64,000 bases of DNA from Alphaproteobacteria bacterium (lineage in GTDB: Bacteria > Pseudomonadota > Alphaproteobacteria > ATCC43930 > CGMCC-115725). The notes under the pieces are model-generated. The model saw nothing but the letters and a program-made list of their open reading frames with translations, did no database searches and had not been told where the DNA came from. A program made the translations under genes and the position numbers. Position 1 is the first letter of the stretch. Every line of letters starts with the position of its first letter. Below, piece by piece: positions 1 to 6,838 of this stretch. The stretch spans positions 29,486-93,485 of the forward strand of contig JAJPHB010000024.1 in NCBI GenBank assembly GCA_021325525.1. The letters are read 5' to 3'.

Positions 1-796
1 GCAGCTCCTCGATTCCGAGATCGCCGGTCCGCACGGCGACGCTCTCGCCGGTGAGGACGCGCAGCATGTCGAAGGCGAGCGCCGGGAAGAGCGCGCCGCG
101 AATGGAGAAGACGAGCGGCACGCGCCGCACGATGCCGTCGAATTCGGGCCGGATCGTCTCCATCCCCACTCCCGCCGCGGCGGCGTCGAGCGCGGGGAGG
201 GGCCGGAGAATGCCGGGATAGGGATCGAGATAGGCTCGCGCGTCGCGCCCGATCCGGACGAGCGCCGCCTTCGGCGTTGCCGCCTTTTCACTGCTGCCGG
301 CCGTCCCGTTGAGGGCGGTCGCGCCGAGCACGACGCGGCTGCGGCGGAGCGCGGCGGCGAAGACCTCGTCATTGCTCGGCAGCCGCGCCAGCGCCGCGCG
401 CGACGCCGGATCGAGGCCGGGCAGCGCGGCAGCTATGAGGGCGGGCGAGGTGCGGTCGGCCTCGGCAAAGAAGACGTCGAAGCCGATGATGGCGGCGCCG
501 AGGCCAGCCAGCCGGTCGACAAGATCGGCGAGAATGGTCCGCGGCCACGGCCACTGTCCGATCGCGGCGAGGCTCGCATCGTCGATGTCGACGATCGCGA
601 CCGGCTCCTCCTGCGCCGTGCGAGGGAAGAGCTCCTGCAGGAGGTCGAAACCGCGCAGGCGCAGCGATTCGACCGGCGCCGGATCGGAGGCGCGAATTGC
701 GAGCGCCGCCGCGAGGATGAGAAGAGCGATGAGCCGACCCTGCCGCAGGCCCCGTGCGAGGCGTGCCGCGCTCGAACGCAAGAACCCGATCGCCAC
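1..796 (-). CDS. CHASE2-domain sensor protein, probable adenylate/guanylate cyclase (3' end cut)
   Basis: The visible 265 codons start with an N-terminal hydrophobic segment (about residues 17-32). An extracytoplasmic CHASE2 domain follows, with the typical 'VAIVDIDDASL', 'GQWPWPR' and 'IIGFDVFFAE' blocks. CHASE2 proteins are membrane sensors whose C-terminal output is usually a nucleotide cyclase, kinase or GGDEF domain. That output lies beyond the window edge, so the enzyme class is inferred. FecR-CHASE2-cyclase gene pairs are common in Proteobacteria, which favours a class III cyclase. A GTG start at 796 lies 8 bases after the stop of the upstream FecR gene, so the two are probably one transcript. 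The TTG six codons later is an alternative start. Confidence 0.75.
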   Translation of the reverse strand, partial: MAIGFLRSSAARLARGLRQGRLIALLILAAALAIRASDPAPVESLRLRGFDLLQELFPRTAQEEPVAIVDIDDASLAAIGQWPWPRTILADLVDRLAGLGAAIIGFDVFFAEADRTSPALIAAALPGLDPASRAALARLPSNDEVFAAALRRSRVVLGATALNGTAGSSEKAATPKAALVRIGRDARAYLDPYPGILRPLPALDAAAAGVGMETIRPEFDGIVRRVPLVFSIRGALFPALAFDMLRVLTGESVAVRTGDLGIEEL

Positions 797-804
797 CGCA
801 GCCG

Positions 805-2196
805 CTAGGCTGCCCGCAGGCGCCGCCGCGCCCAGAGGAAGCCGATGAGCCCCGTCGCGAGCGCGGCCAGGCTCGCCGGCTCGGCGATCGGGACCACGCC
901 CTCGCCGAGGAGGCTCCATTCATACTGGTCGCCTTGCAGGTCGGTGATGAAGAGCTCGGCCGCGTAGAGGAGGTCGGTATCGCCGAGCGCGGGCGCGAAG
1001 AAGATCGTGCCGCCGGTGTCGTCCGGCGTGAAGCTGAAGGCGTCGCCGCCGACCACGTTCTTGAAGGCGAAGCCGGCGAGAACAAGCGGCGTCGCCTTGC
1101 CGGCGGGAATGAGGATGCGCACGCTCTTGCGGCTGCCTTGGGTCACCTGCTCGAAGTCGATCTTGGCGACGAAGATCGGCCCCGACGGAGTGTTGCCGCC
1201 GGGATTTCCGTTCCCGCCCGGATTTCCGTTCCCGCCCGGATTTCCGTTCCCGGCGGGATTGCCGTTGCCGCTCGGGGGGCAATTGCCGGTGCAGCTCGCA
1301 GGCTGCTGAGGACCCGAATTGCCGCCATTTCCCGGCGGGACGAATTGCGGCGCGAGCGGCAGGCCGAAGGGCGTCGAGAACGGGTTCGAGAGGCTTGGCT
1401 GGAAGGAAGGGAAGCCGCCGAGATCGGGCGGCCCGCCGAAACCGCCGAAGGGTGGGGAAAAGCCGGTCTCGCCATTGCCGCCGCGCTGGCCGATGCCGGC
1501 TCCGCCGGCATGCGGGTCGATATCGCCCGGCTCGTTCGCCCGGATCATCACGGTCATGTTCCATAGCACCGATTGCAGGTCGGCGGCGAGGGGGCCGGGC
1601 TCGGTCGGGTCGTCCTGGTTGCCATCGGCGTCGGGCGGCAGGATCGTCGTCGCCTCGCCCGGCTTCAATTTGACGCTCTTGCCTTTGAGGTTCGAGACGA
1701 CGATGGCGCCGCGCGACAGGGCGACCGTGGTGAGGCCGCTATCGGCGATGATCCATTCGAGGGTCGTGCCGCGGATGCCGATGGTCGCGACCGGCGTCTC
1801 GATATGGTAGGCTGAATGCGGCAAGCTTCCGCTGGTCCAGCGGAAGACGCCGAGGAGCGCCTTCACCGCGACGGCGCTCTTGCCGGGATCGGGGTCGAAG
1901 ACCAGCTTCGTCAGGCGCAGGCGGCTGTTCTCGCCCATTTCGAGATTGGTGCCGTCCTTGAAGATGATGCGGGTCGCGCTTTGCGGCCCGGTGACGACCT
2001 CCTCGTCCTGGAAAACCTCCGAATCGACATAGAGCGTGCGCTCTTCGGTCTCGGTGATGCCCGAGACCTTGCGGACCACGGTTTGCGTGCTGCCGACGAG
2101 GGCGAGAGCGGAGGCCGGTCCGCTCGCGAGAATCGCCAGGGCCAGCGCCACGGCGCCGGGGAAGCATCGCTGAATGCGGCAGGATGCGATCGGCAC
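805..2196 (-). CDS. FecR-domain protein with Gly/Asn/Pro repeats and C-terminal PEP-CTERM anchor
   Basis: A 463-residue exported protein. Residues 1-31 form a signal peptide. About 55-190 match the FecR ligand/signal domain, including 'GTNLEMGENSRLRL' and 'VATIGIRGTTLEW'. About 220-345 are low complexity and include GNGNPG repeats. The last 27 residues have the PEP-CTERM layout: an 'EPASL' motif, a hydrophobic helix and an Arg-rich end. Exosortase substrates carry this tail and are cleaved and delivered to the envelope. No exosortase lies in the window. The gene leads the FecR-CHASE2 unit and probably supplies or modulates the CHASE2 signal, which is inference. A CRP-like operator and promoter lie upstream. 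Confidence 0.85.
   Translation of the reverse strand: MPIASCRIQRCFPGAVALALAILASGPASALALVGSTQTVVRKVSGITETEERTLYVDSEVFQDEEVVTGPQSATRIIFKDGTNLEMGENSRLRLTKLVFDPDPGKSAVAVKALLGVFRWTSGSLPHSAYHIETPVATIGIRGTTLEWIIADSGLTTVALSRGAIVVSNLKGKSVKLKPGEATTILPPDADGNQDDPTEPGPLAADLQSVLWNMTVMIRANEPGDIDPHAGGAGIGQRGGNGETGFSPPFGGFGGPPDLGGFPSFQPSLSNPFSTPFGLPLAPQFVPPGNGGNSGPQQPASCTGNCPPSGNGNPAGNGNPGGNGNPGGNGNPGGNTPSGPIFVAKIDFEQVTQGSRKSVRILIPAGKATPLVLAGFAFKNVVGGDAFSFTPDDTGGTIFFAPALGDTDLLYAAELFITDLQGDQYEWSLLGEGVVPIAEPASLAALATGLIGFLWARRRLRAA
1201..1272 (-). repeat. 18-bp coding minisatellite in the FecR gene
   Basis: Three near-identical 18-base units (1201-1218, 1219-1236, 1237-1254) and one diverged unit (1255-1272) encode successive Gly-Asn-Gly-Asn-Pro-Gly repeats. 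The copies are almost identical at the nucleotide level, which suggests recent expansion by slippage. Copy number may vary between strains. Confidence 0.8.
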
Positions 2197-2254
2197 GACG
2201 GTAATTCCTAGCCCGGCGGTAAATAAAAAACGGCTAAAATCCGCCGCGAACTAA

Positions 2255-2283
2255 TCTTTATGAGAGAAAGAGCCAGCTTGCAA
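2255..2283 (-). promoter_or_regulatory. Putative sigma-70 promoter of the FecR-CHASE2 unit
   Basis: On the minus strand a -35-like TTGCAA (2283-2278) is followed after 17 bases by a -10-like TAAAGA (2260-2255), which puts the transcript start near 2248. The -10 match is modest. The spacing and the position relative to the CRP-like site raise the likelihood. The leader from about 2248 to 2197 is AT-rich. Confidence 0.45.
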
Positions 2284-2301
2284 TCGCCCTTGTGACTTCC
2301 C

Positions 2302-2317
2302 TGTGACCTCGATCACA
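2302..2317 (-). promoter_or_regulatory. CRP/FNR-family operator TGTGA-N6-TCACA
   Basis: A perfect palindrome TGTGA-CCTCGA-TCACA matches the cAMP-CRP consensus half-sites. Its centre (2309.5) is 61.5 bases upstream of the start predicted from the promoter at 2255-2283, the classical class I activator position. A further TGTGA half-site occurs at 2291-2295. It most likely controls the FecR-CHASE2 transcript. Confidence 0.6.
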
Positions 2318-2395
2318 GGAGCCCGCCGGGCAAGGGCGAGGTCCCGCGCCCGCAAAGCCGTCTCCGGAGTGGAGCACGGCCGGATTTAAAAAATG

Positions 2396-3631
2396 TCAAT
2401 TTTTAGCCGCGGCAACGGCTTCGGCTGCTGCAAGACCGCTCAGATAGGCACCATGGGCGGTCGAGAAGAAGCCCGGCGCGCAGGCTTCCCCGGCGAAAAA
2501 GAGGCGGCCGTCGATCGGCGCCGCCAGCTTCTCCCGGTCGTCGGCATGGCCGGGAAGAGCGAAGGAATAGGAGCCGAGCGCCCATGGATCGACGGCCCAG
2601 GCCGAGCTCGCGATCCGGCGAAGGCGCTTCGCGAACGCGCTGCCGAAGAGTCCGGCGAGCTCGTCACGGGCGAATTGCGCCATGGCGCCGGGGCCCTCCG
2701 CTTCGAGCCGGCGCGCCAGCGCGCCGCCGAAATAGGCGGCGATCATGGGCCGGCCGTGCGGGCGAAGCTGGTAGCCGCCGGTCGCGACTCGTTTTGTCGA
2801 GCCGAGGATGTGGCTGTCGGGCGGCAGCTCGGGCGCGGGGCCGTCGAGCGCGAGGAAGAGCTTGTCGGCAAGCCCGAGCGGGAGGCCATGGGCGGCCTCC
2901 ATCTTGGCTGAGGGCAGCGGCGGCGTGAAGGCGATCGTCTCGCGGGCGATGAGGGTGGGCGGGACGGTCACCAGGACGGCGGCCGCTTCGACGGTGCCGC
3001 TCGGCGTCTCGAGGCGGATCGTCCTTCCTCGGTGGTCGATGCGGTGGACCGGGGTCGACAGCCGGATCGGCAAACCCGCGGCGAGGCGCTCGATGAGGCG
3101 GCCATAGCCCTCGAGAACGCGCCAATTGACGCCGCTATCCTCGTAGCGCGCATAATCCTGCACCGAGAGGCGGTCGAGCTCGACCCCGTTCGCCCAGGTG
3201 CTGATCGCATCGAGGAGCGCGTTCCACCGGTTCCCGGGTTCGAGAAGATCGGCGGCGGCGTGGTCGGTGCCTTTGCGCGCCGCCGCTGCCACACGCTCCT
3301 GAAAGGCCGCCCGCGCCTTCTGCCAGTCGGCGCTCTCCGCTGCGCTCGCGCCCGTGCGGATGAGGCGCTCGCCCCAATCGGGCAGCTTCTCGACGACGGT
3401 GAAGCCCTCGGCGCGGGCGAGCCGGGTCAGCGGGTTACGGTCGGCCGAATGCAGCCACTCGCAGCCGAGATCGACGGGATAGCCGCCTGCCGGCGCCACC
3501 GTGAAGGCGCGGCCGCCGAGGCGGTCGCGCGCTTCGAGGACGATCGTCTCGAGCCGGCGCTCGGCGAGGCGCCGCGCGGCGCCGATGCCGGCCGCGCCGG
3601 CGCCGATGATGGCGACGTCGTAGACGCTCAC
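2396..3631 (-). CDS. Flavin monoamine oxidase-family FAD oxidoreductase
   Basis: A 411-residue protein that begins with a Rossmann FAD-binding motif (GxGxxG within 'IIGAGAAGIGAA'), followed by 'EARDRLGGRA' and, near the C terminus, the FAD-binding segment 'LFFAGEACAP'. This is the amine oxidase fold, which oxidises primary or secondary amines using FAD and O2. The substrate cannot be read from sequence. The GTG at 3631 overlaps the amidase stop by 4 bases (GTGA), which suggests translational coupling. An ATG at 3658 in the same frame would give a longer N terminus and a 31-base overlap. With the upstream amidase it forms a likely amine/amide catabolic pair. Confidence 0.85.
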   Translation of the reverse strand: MSVYDVAIIGAGAAGIGAARRLAERRLETIVLEARDRLGGRAFTVAPAGGYPVDLGCEWLHSADRNPLTRLARAEGFTVVEKLPDWGERLIRTGASAAESADWQKARAAFQERVAAAARKGTDHAAADLLEPGNRWNALLDAISTWANGVELDRLSVQDYARYEDSGVNWRVLEGYGRLIERLAAGLPIRLSTPVHRIDHRGRTIRLETPSGTVEAAAVLVTVPPTLIARETIAFTPPLPSAKMEAAHGLPLGLADKLFLALDGPAPELPPDSHILGSTKRVATGGYQLRPHGRPMIAAYFGGALARRLEAEGPGAMAQFARDELAGLFGSAFAKRLRRIASSAWAVDPWALGSYSFALPGHADDREKLAAPIDGRLFFAGEACAPGFFSTAHGAYLSGLAAAEAVAAAKN

Positions 3632-5031
3632 ATCAGAGGCGGGCGGCGGCTCTGCCAATCCGTCGCCTGCTCGTAGGCCCAGCCGATGCGGAGCGCCGTC
3701 GCCTCGTCATAGCCCTTGCAGACGATGTGGAGCGAAGTCGGCAGGCCGCCTCGCGTGAAGCCGTTCGGCACCGCGAGGGCGCAGAGGTCGAGGAAATTGA
3801 CCATGCGGGTGAAGATGGCGGGCGTCCCCGCCTGGTCGACTTCGGCGACGGGAACCGCCGTCGTCGCCGTCGTCGGCGTCAGCAGCGCATCGACGCTGGC
3901 GAGCGGCGCCGCGAATTCGCGCTTCATCGCCTCGCGGTCGCGCAGCGCGTGGAGATAGTCGCGCGCAGCGAGGCCCTTGCCGAGCCAGATTCGTGGCCGC
4001 ACCGCTTCGTCGATCGGCAGATCCAGGCGGTCGACGAGGTCGCCGACATAGGAATAGCCCTCGGCGCCGATGATGCGCCCGGTCAGCGCGGCGAAATCGG
4101 CAAAGCGGCGCGGCAGGGGCAGCTCGACGATGGCGGCGCCGAGCCGCGCCAGCGCCTCGACCGAGGCGTCATAGGCTGCCAGCACCTCGGCATCGAGTCC
4201 CTCGCGCTCGCTCTTCGCCAACACGGCGAGGCGAAGCCCGGCGACGCCGCGGCGGAGGCTCGGCATCGGGTCGTCCGGGGCGCGGCGCAGCGTCAGCGGG
4301 TCGAGCGGATCGGGCCCTTGCAGGAGGTTGAAGAGGATGGCTGCATCCTCGACCGAGCGTGTCATCGGCCCCGGCGTGTCGAGCGTCGCCGCGAGCGGCA
4401 GCACGCCATAGGTGCTGATCCGGCCGATTGTCGTCTTCAGGCCGACGATGCCGCACCAGGAGGCGGGGAGCCGCACCGAGCCGCCGGTATCGGTGCCGAT
4501 GGCGCAAGGAGCAAGGCGCGCCGCGACGGCGACGCCCGAGCCGCTGCTCGACCCGCCGGGCGTTCGCGCCACCTCCGGGTCCCACGGGTTCCAAGGCGTT
4601 CCCATATGCTGGTTCGTGCCCCAGCCGCCCATGGCGAATTCGACGGTGTGCGTCTTGCCGATGACGATCATGCCCGCGGCGATGAGCTTGCGGGCGAGCG
4701 TCGCCGTCACCGCCGAGACGCGGTCCTTCCACACTTTCGAGCCGCCGGTCGTGATACGCCCTTCGAGATCGACGAGGTCCTTGAGGGCGATCGGGATGCC
4801 GTGCAGCGGCCCGACGCTCTGACCCACGCGGATCGCCTTCTCCGCCGCCTCGGCGGCGAGCCGCGTCTCGTCGCCATAGACGGCGGTGAAGGCATGCAGC
4901 TTCGGGTCGAGCCGGGCGATGCGCGCCAGCAGCGCCTCGGCGAGATCGACCGGCGACAGCCGCCGCGCCTGGATCGCCGCGGAGAGGGCGTGAAGGGGCA
5001 GCTCAGCGAGGTCGTCATCGGGCGCGGTCAT
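3628..5031 (-). CDS. Amidase-signature family hydrolase (GatA-like amidase)
   Basis: A 467-residue amidase-signature enzyme that hydrolyses an amide bond. The Ser-cisSer-Lys triad is visible at Lys84 ('IALKDLVD'), Ser161 in the 'GGSSSGSG' loop and Ser185 in 'DTGGSVRLPA'. The 24-residue spacing between the two serines is the family norm. There is no gatB or gatC nearby, so it is more likely a catabolic amidase than the Glu-tRNA amidotransferase. The ATG at 5031 is preferred. An ATG at 5073 would add 14 unusual residues. It is the first gene of a two-gene unit with the amine oxidase. Confidence 0.88.
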   Translation of the reverse strand: MTAPDDDLAELPLHALSAAIQARRLSPVDLAEALLARIARLDPKLHAFTAVYGDETRLAAEAAEKAIRVGQSVGPLHGIPIALKDLVDLEGRITTGGSKVWKDRVSAVTATLARKLIAAGMIVIGKTHTVEFAMGGWGTNQHMGTPWNPWDPEVARTPGGSSSGSGVAVAARLAPCAIGTDTGGSVRLPASWCGIVGLKTTIGRISTYGVLPLAATLDTPGPMTRSVEDAAILFNLLQGPDPLDPLTLRRAPDDPMPSLRRGVAGLRLAVLAKSEREGLDAEVLAAYDASVEALARLGAAIVELPLPRRFADFAALTGRIIGAEGYSYVGDLVDRLDLPIDEAVRPRIWLGKGLAARDYLHALRDREAMKREFAAPLASVDALLTPTTATTAVPVAEVDQAGTPAIFTRMVNFLDLCALAVPNGFTRGGLPTSLHIVCKGYDEATALRIGWAYEQATDWQSRRPPLM

Positions 5032-5118
5032 TGGGCGAAATCCTCCATGCGTGGCGCCGCCATCCTGCCGCATGGAGGAGAGAGGCGAAAGCGCTCTGGT
5101 GCTCCGGCGCAGTTACGT

Positions 5119-5147
5119 TTGACGATAGTAACCTATCCCGTTGCTAT
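5119..5147 (+). promoter_or_regulatory. higBA promoter with internal operator
   Basis: TTGACG (5119-5124), a 17-base spacer and TGCTAT (5142-5147) form a good sigma-70 promoter, with the start predicted near A5154. The spacer holds a perfect GATAG-TAAC-CTATC inverted repeat (5124-5137). An operator in that position is what an autorepressing HigA antitoxin would need. Confidence 0.6.
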
Positions 5148-5153
5148 TCATCG

Positions 5154-5441
5154 ATCATCAGAAGCTTCGCGGACAAGCGCACAGCAGCGATCTTCACGGG
5201 CCGGAACGCCAAACGCATGCCGGCCGATATCGCCAAGCGCGCGAGGGCGAAGCTTTTGATGATCGATGCTGCGAGGTCGCTCGCCGATCTCCGAGCGCCT
5301 CCTGTGAACCAACTGGAAGCACTCGCAGGCGATCGGGAAGGGCAGCATTCGATCCGCGTCAACGATCAACGGCGCCTCTGCTTTCGCTGGCGCGACGGTG
5401 ACGCGCATGATGTCGAGCTTGTCGATTATCATTCGGGGTAA
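5154..5441 (+). CDS. higB: HigB-like toxin (RelE/ParE superfamily), start codon apparently lost
   Basis: From codon 5157 on, the frame reads as a full-length HigB/RelE-type mRNA interferase of about 95 residues. It opens 'IRSFADK' and has 'LEALAGDREGQ', 'SIRVNDQRRLCFRW' and a terminal 'VELVDYHSG'. Homologues begin Met-Ile-Arg-Ser-Phe, but the codon in the Met position (5154-5156) is ATC. The only usable start codon seen upstream in frame is a TTG at 5031, which lies ahead of the predicted promoter. The toxin may therefore be silenced, or be read from a rare start on a leaderless mRNA. The next gene is its antitoxin, 11 bases downstream. Confidence 0.7.
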   Translation: MIRSFADKRTAAIFTGRNAKRMPADIAKRARAKLLMIDAARSLADLRAPPVNQLEALAGDREGQHSIRVNDQRRLCFRWRDGDAHDVELVDYHSG

Positions 5442-5452
5442 GGAGCGGGCCT

Positions 5453-5803
5453 ATGCCGATTTCTCGCCAGGATCTGGACGCGAGGCGCGTCGGCCTCGCT
5501 GATGTCACAGCTGCCGGGCGAATTCCGCCTATCCATCCCGGCGAGATTTTGCGCGCCGAGTTCCTTGATCCGCTCGGCATCACGCCCTACCGCCTGGCGA
5601 AGGACATCGGCGTGCCGCTCACCCGTGTCGTGGCGATCCTTGCCGGGGATCGGTCGTTCACGGCCGAGACGGCGCTGCGCCTTGGCCGGTATTTCAGCAT
5701 GTCGGCTGAATTCTGGCTCGGGCTTCAGGAGCGCTATGATCTCGACAAGGCGAGAGAGGCCCTCGGACCGCGCCTCGCCGCAGTCAAACCGCGGGCGGCG
5801 TGA
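5453..5803 (+). CDS. higA: HigA-type antitoxin, XRE-family HTH protein
   Basis: A 116-residue addiction-module antidote. The helix-turn-helix spans about residues 38-75 ('YRLAKDIGVPLTRVVAILAG'), followed by the family's 'FSMSAEFWLGLQERYDL' segment. HigA neutralises HigB by binding it and represses the shared promoter. A good AAGGAG ribosome-binding site lies 9 bases before the ATG at 5453. The gene is intact although its toxin partner lacks a normal start codon. It ends 18 bases from the convergent recR. Confidence 0.9.
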   Translation: MPISRQDLDARRVGLADVTAAGRIPPIHPGEILRAEFLDPLGITPYRLAKDIGVPLTRVVAILAGDRSFTAETALRLGRYFSMSAEFWLGLQERYDLDKAREALGPRLAAVKPRAA

Positions 5804-5821
5804 GGCTACTCACAGTGCCGA

Positions 5822-6409
5822 TCACCCGATCGGCCGGCGTGCCTTCAAGGCGGCGCTGAGGGTGCCTTCGTCGAGATAGTCGAGCTCGCCGCCGACCGGG
5901 ACGCCATGGGCAAGGCGCGTCACGGCGACGCCAGTCGGAGCGAGGCGGTCCATGAGGTAGTGCGCCGTCGTCTGGCCCTCGACGGTGGCGTTCAAGGCGA
6001 TGATGACCTCGCGCCCGCCCGCCGCGACGCGGCGCAGCAGCCCCTCGATATTGAGCTCCTCGGGGCCGATGCCGTCGAGCGCCGAGAGCGTGCCGCCGAG
6101 CACGTGATAGCGCCCGCGGAAGGCGCCCGTCCGTTCGATCGCCCAGAGATCGGCGACGTCCTCGACGACGCAGATGAGGCCGTCCTCGCGCCGCGGATCG
6201 GCGCAGATGGCGCAGGGATCGGCGGTGTCGAGATTGCCGCAGAGGCGGCAGGGGCGAATGCGCTCGGCCGCCGCGCCGAGCGCCGCCGCCAGCGGCTGCA
6301 GGAGGCTCTCGCGCCGCTTCAGAAGAAAGAGCGCGGCACGCCGCCCCGACCGCGGCCCCAGGCCCGGCAGCTTCGCCAAGAGCTGGATGAGGCGGTCGAT
6401 CTCGGTCAT
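5822..6409 (-). CDS. recR: Recombination mediator protein RecR
   Basis: A 195-residue protein of standard RecR length. It has an N-terminal helix-hairpin-helix ('[17 protein letters not shown]'), a four-cysteine zinc motif (Cys54, Cys57, Cys66, Cys69), then a Toprim domain ('[14 protein letters not shown]') and a C-terminal '[12 protein letters not shown]'. With RecF/RecO it loads RecA onto SSB-coated single-stranded gaps. It is the last gene of the conserved dnaX-ybaB-recR order. A heptanucleotide inverted array fills the 105 bases between ybaB and recR and ends at the recR start codon. Confidence 0.97.
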   Translation of the reverse strand: MTEIDRLIQLLAKLPGLGPRSGRRAALFLLKRRESLLQPLAAALGAAAERIRPCRLCGNLDTADPCAICADPRREDGLICVVEDVADLWAIERTGAFRGRYHVLGGTLSALDGIGPEELNIEGLLRRVAAGGREVIIALNATVEGQTTAHYLMDRLAPTGVAVTRLAHGVPVGGELDYLDEGTLSAALKARRPIG

Positions 6410-6517
6410 GACCAGAAGACAGAGGACAGGCGACAGACGACAGAAAGAGCCGCGAGATCCTCGATGAATCGCGATCTTCTCATCTGTCCACTGTCTTCTG
6501 TCGGCTGTCCTCCGTCA
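6410..6517. repeat. Inverted heptanucleotide array (GACAGNN family) between ybaB and recR
   Basis: Plus-strand 6410-6446 reads as successive 7-base units built on GACAG, and 6481-6517 holds the same units in inverted orientation (CTGTC). About 34 unrelated bases lie between. On the coding (minus) strand the array begins exactly at the ybaB TGA stop and ends at the recR ATG. It could fold into a long hairpin in the mRNA. Confidence 0.75.
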
Positions 6518-6838
6518 GAACGGCAGCTTCAGCCCGCCCGGCAGCTTCAGCCCGCCGGTCAGCTTCGCCATCTCCTCCTGGAGATGCGTTTCGAGCCGCC
6601 CCTTGGCGTCGTTGAAGGCGGCGACGATGAGGTCCTCCAGCACCTCGACCTCGTTGGGGTCGACGAGCGATTTGTCGATGGCGATCTTCTTCAGCTCGCC
6701 CTTGCCGCCGATCGTCACCTTGACGAGGCCGCCGCCGGCGGCGCCGCTCATCTCGACTTGCTCGAGCTGCGCCTGCATCTCGGCCATCTTGGCCTGCATC
6801 TGCTGCGCCTGCTTCATCATCTGGCCGAGATTTTTCAT
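6515..6838 (-). CDS. ybaB: YbaB/EbfC-family nucleoid-associated protein
   Basis: A 107-residue protein that opens '[15 protein letters not shown]', with a Met/Gln/Lys/Glu-rich coiled first helix. The family core '[17 protein letters not shown]' follows. YbaB/EbfC dimers bind DNA and help shape the nucleoid. Its ATG overlaps the dnaX stop by 4 bases (ATGA), the usual coupled arrangement. It ends with '[13 protein letters not shown]', a small internal duplication. Confidence 0.95.
   Translation of the reverse strand: MKNLGQMMKQAQQMQAKMAEMQAQLEQVEMSGAAGGGLVKVTIGGKGELKKIAIDKSLVDPNEVEVLEDLIVAAFNDAKGRLETHLQEEMAKLTGGLKLPGGLKLPF

Noticed and set aside
3628..5031. gatA of the Glu-tRNA(Gln) amidotransferase
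   Set aside because: The amidase triad is present, but gatB and gatC are absent and the neighbour is an amine oxidase. A general amidase is the safer call.
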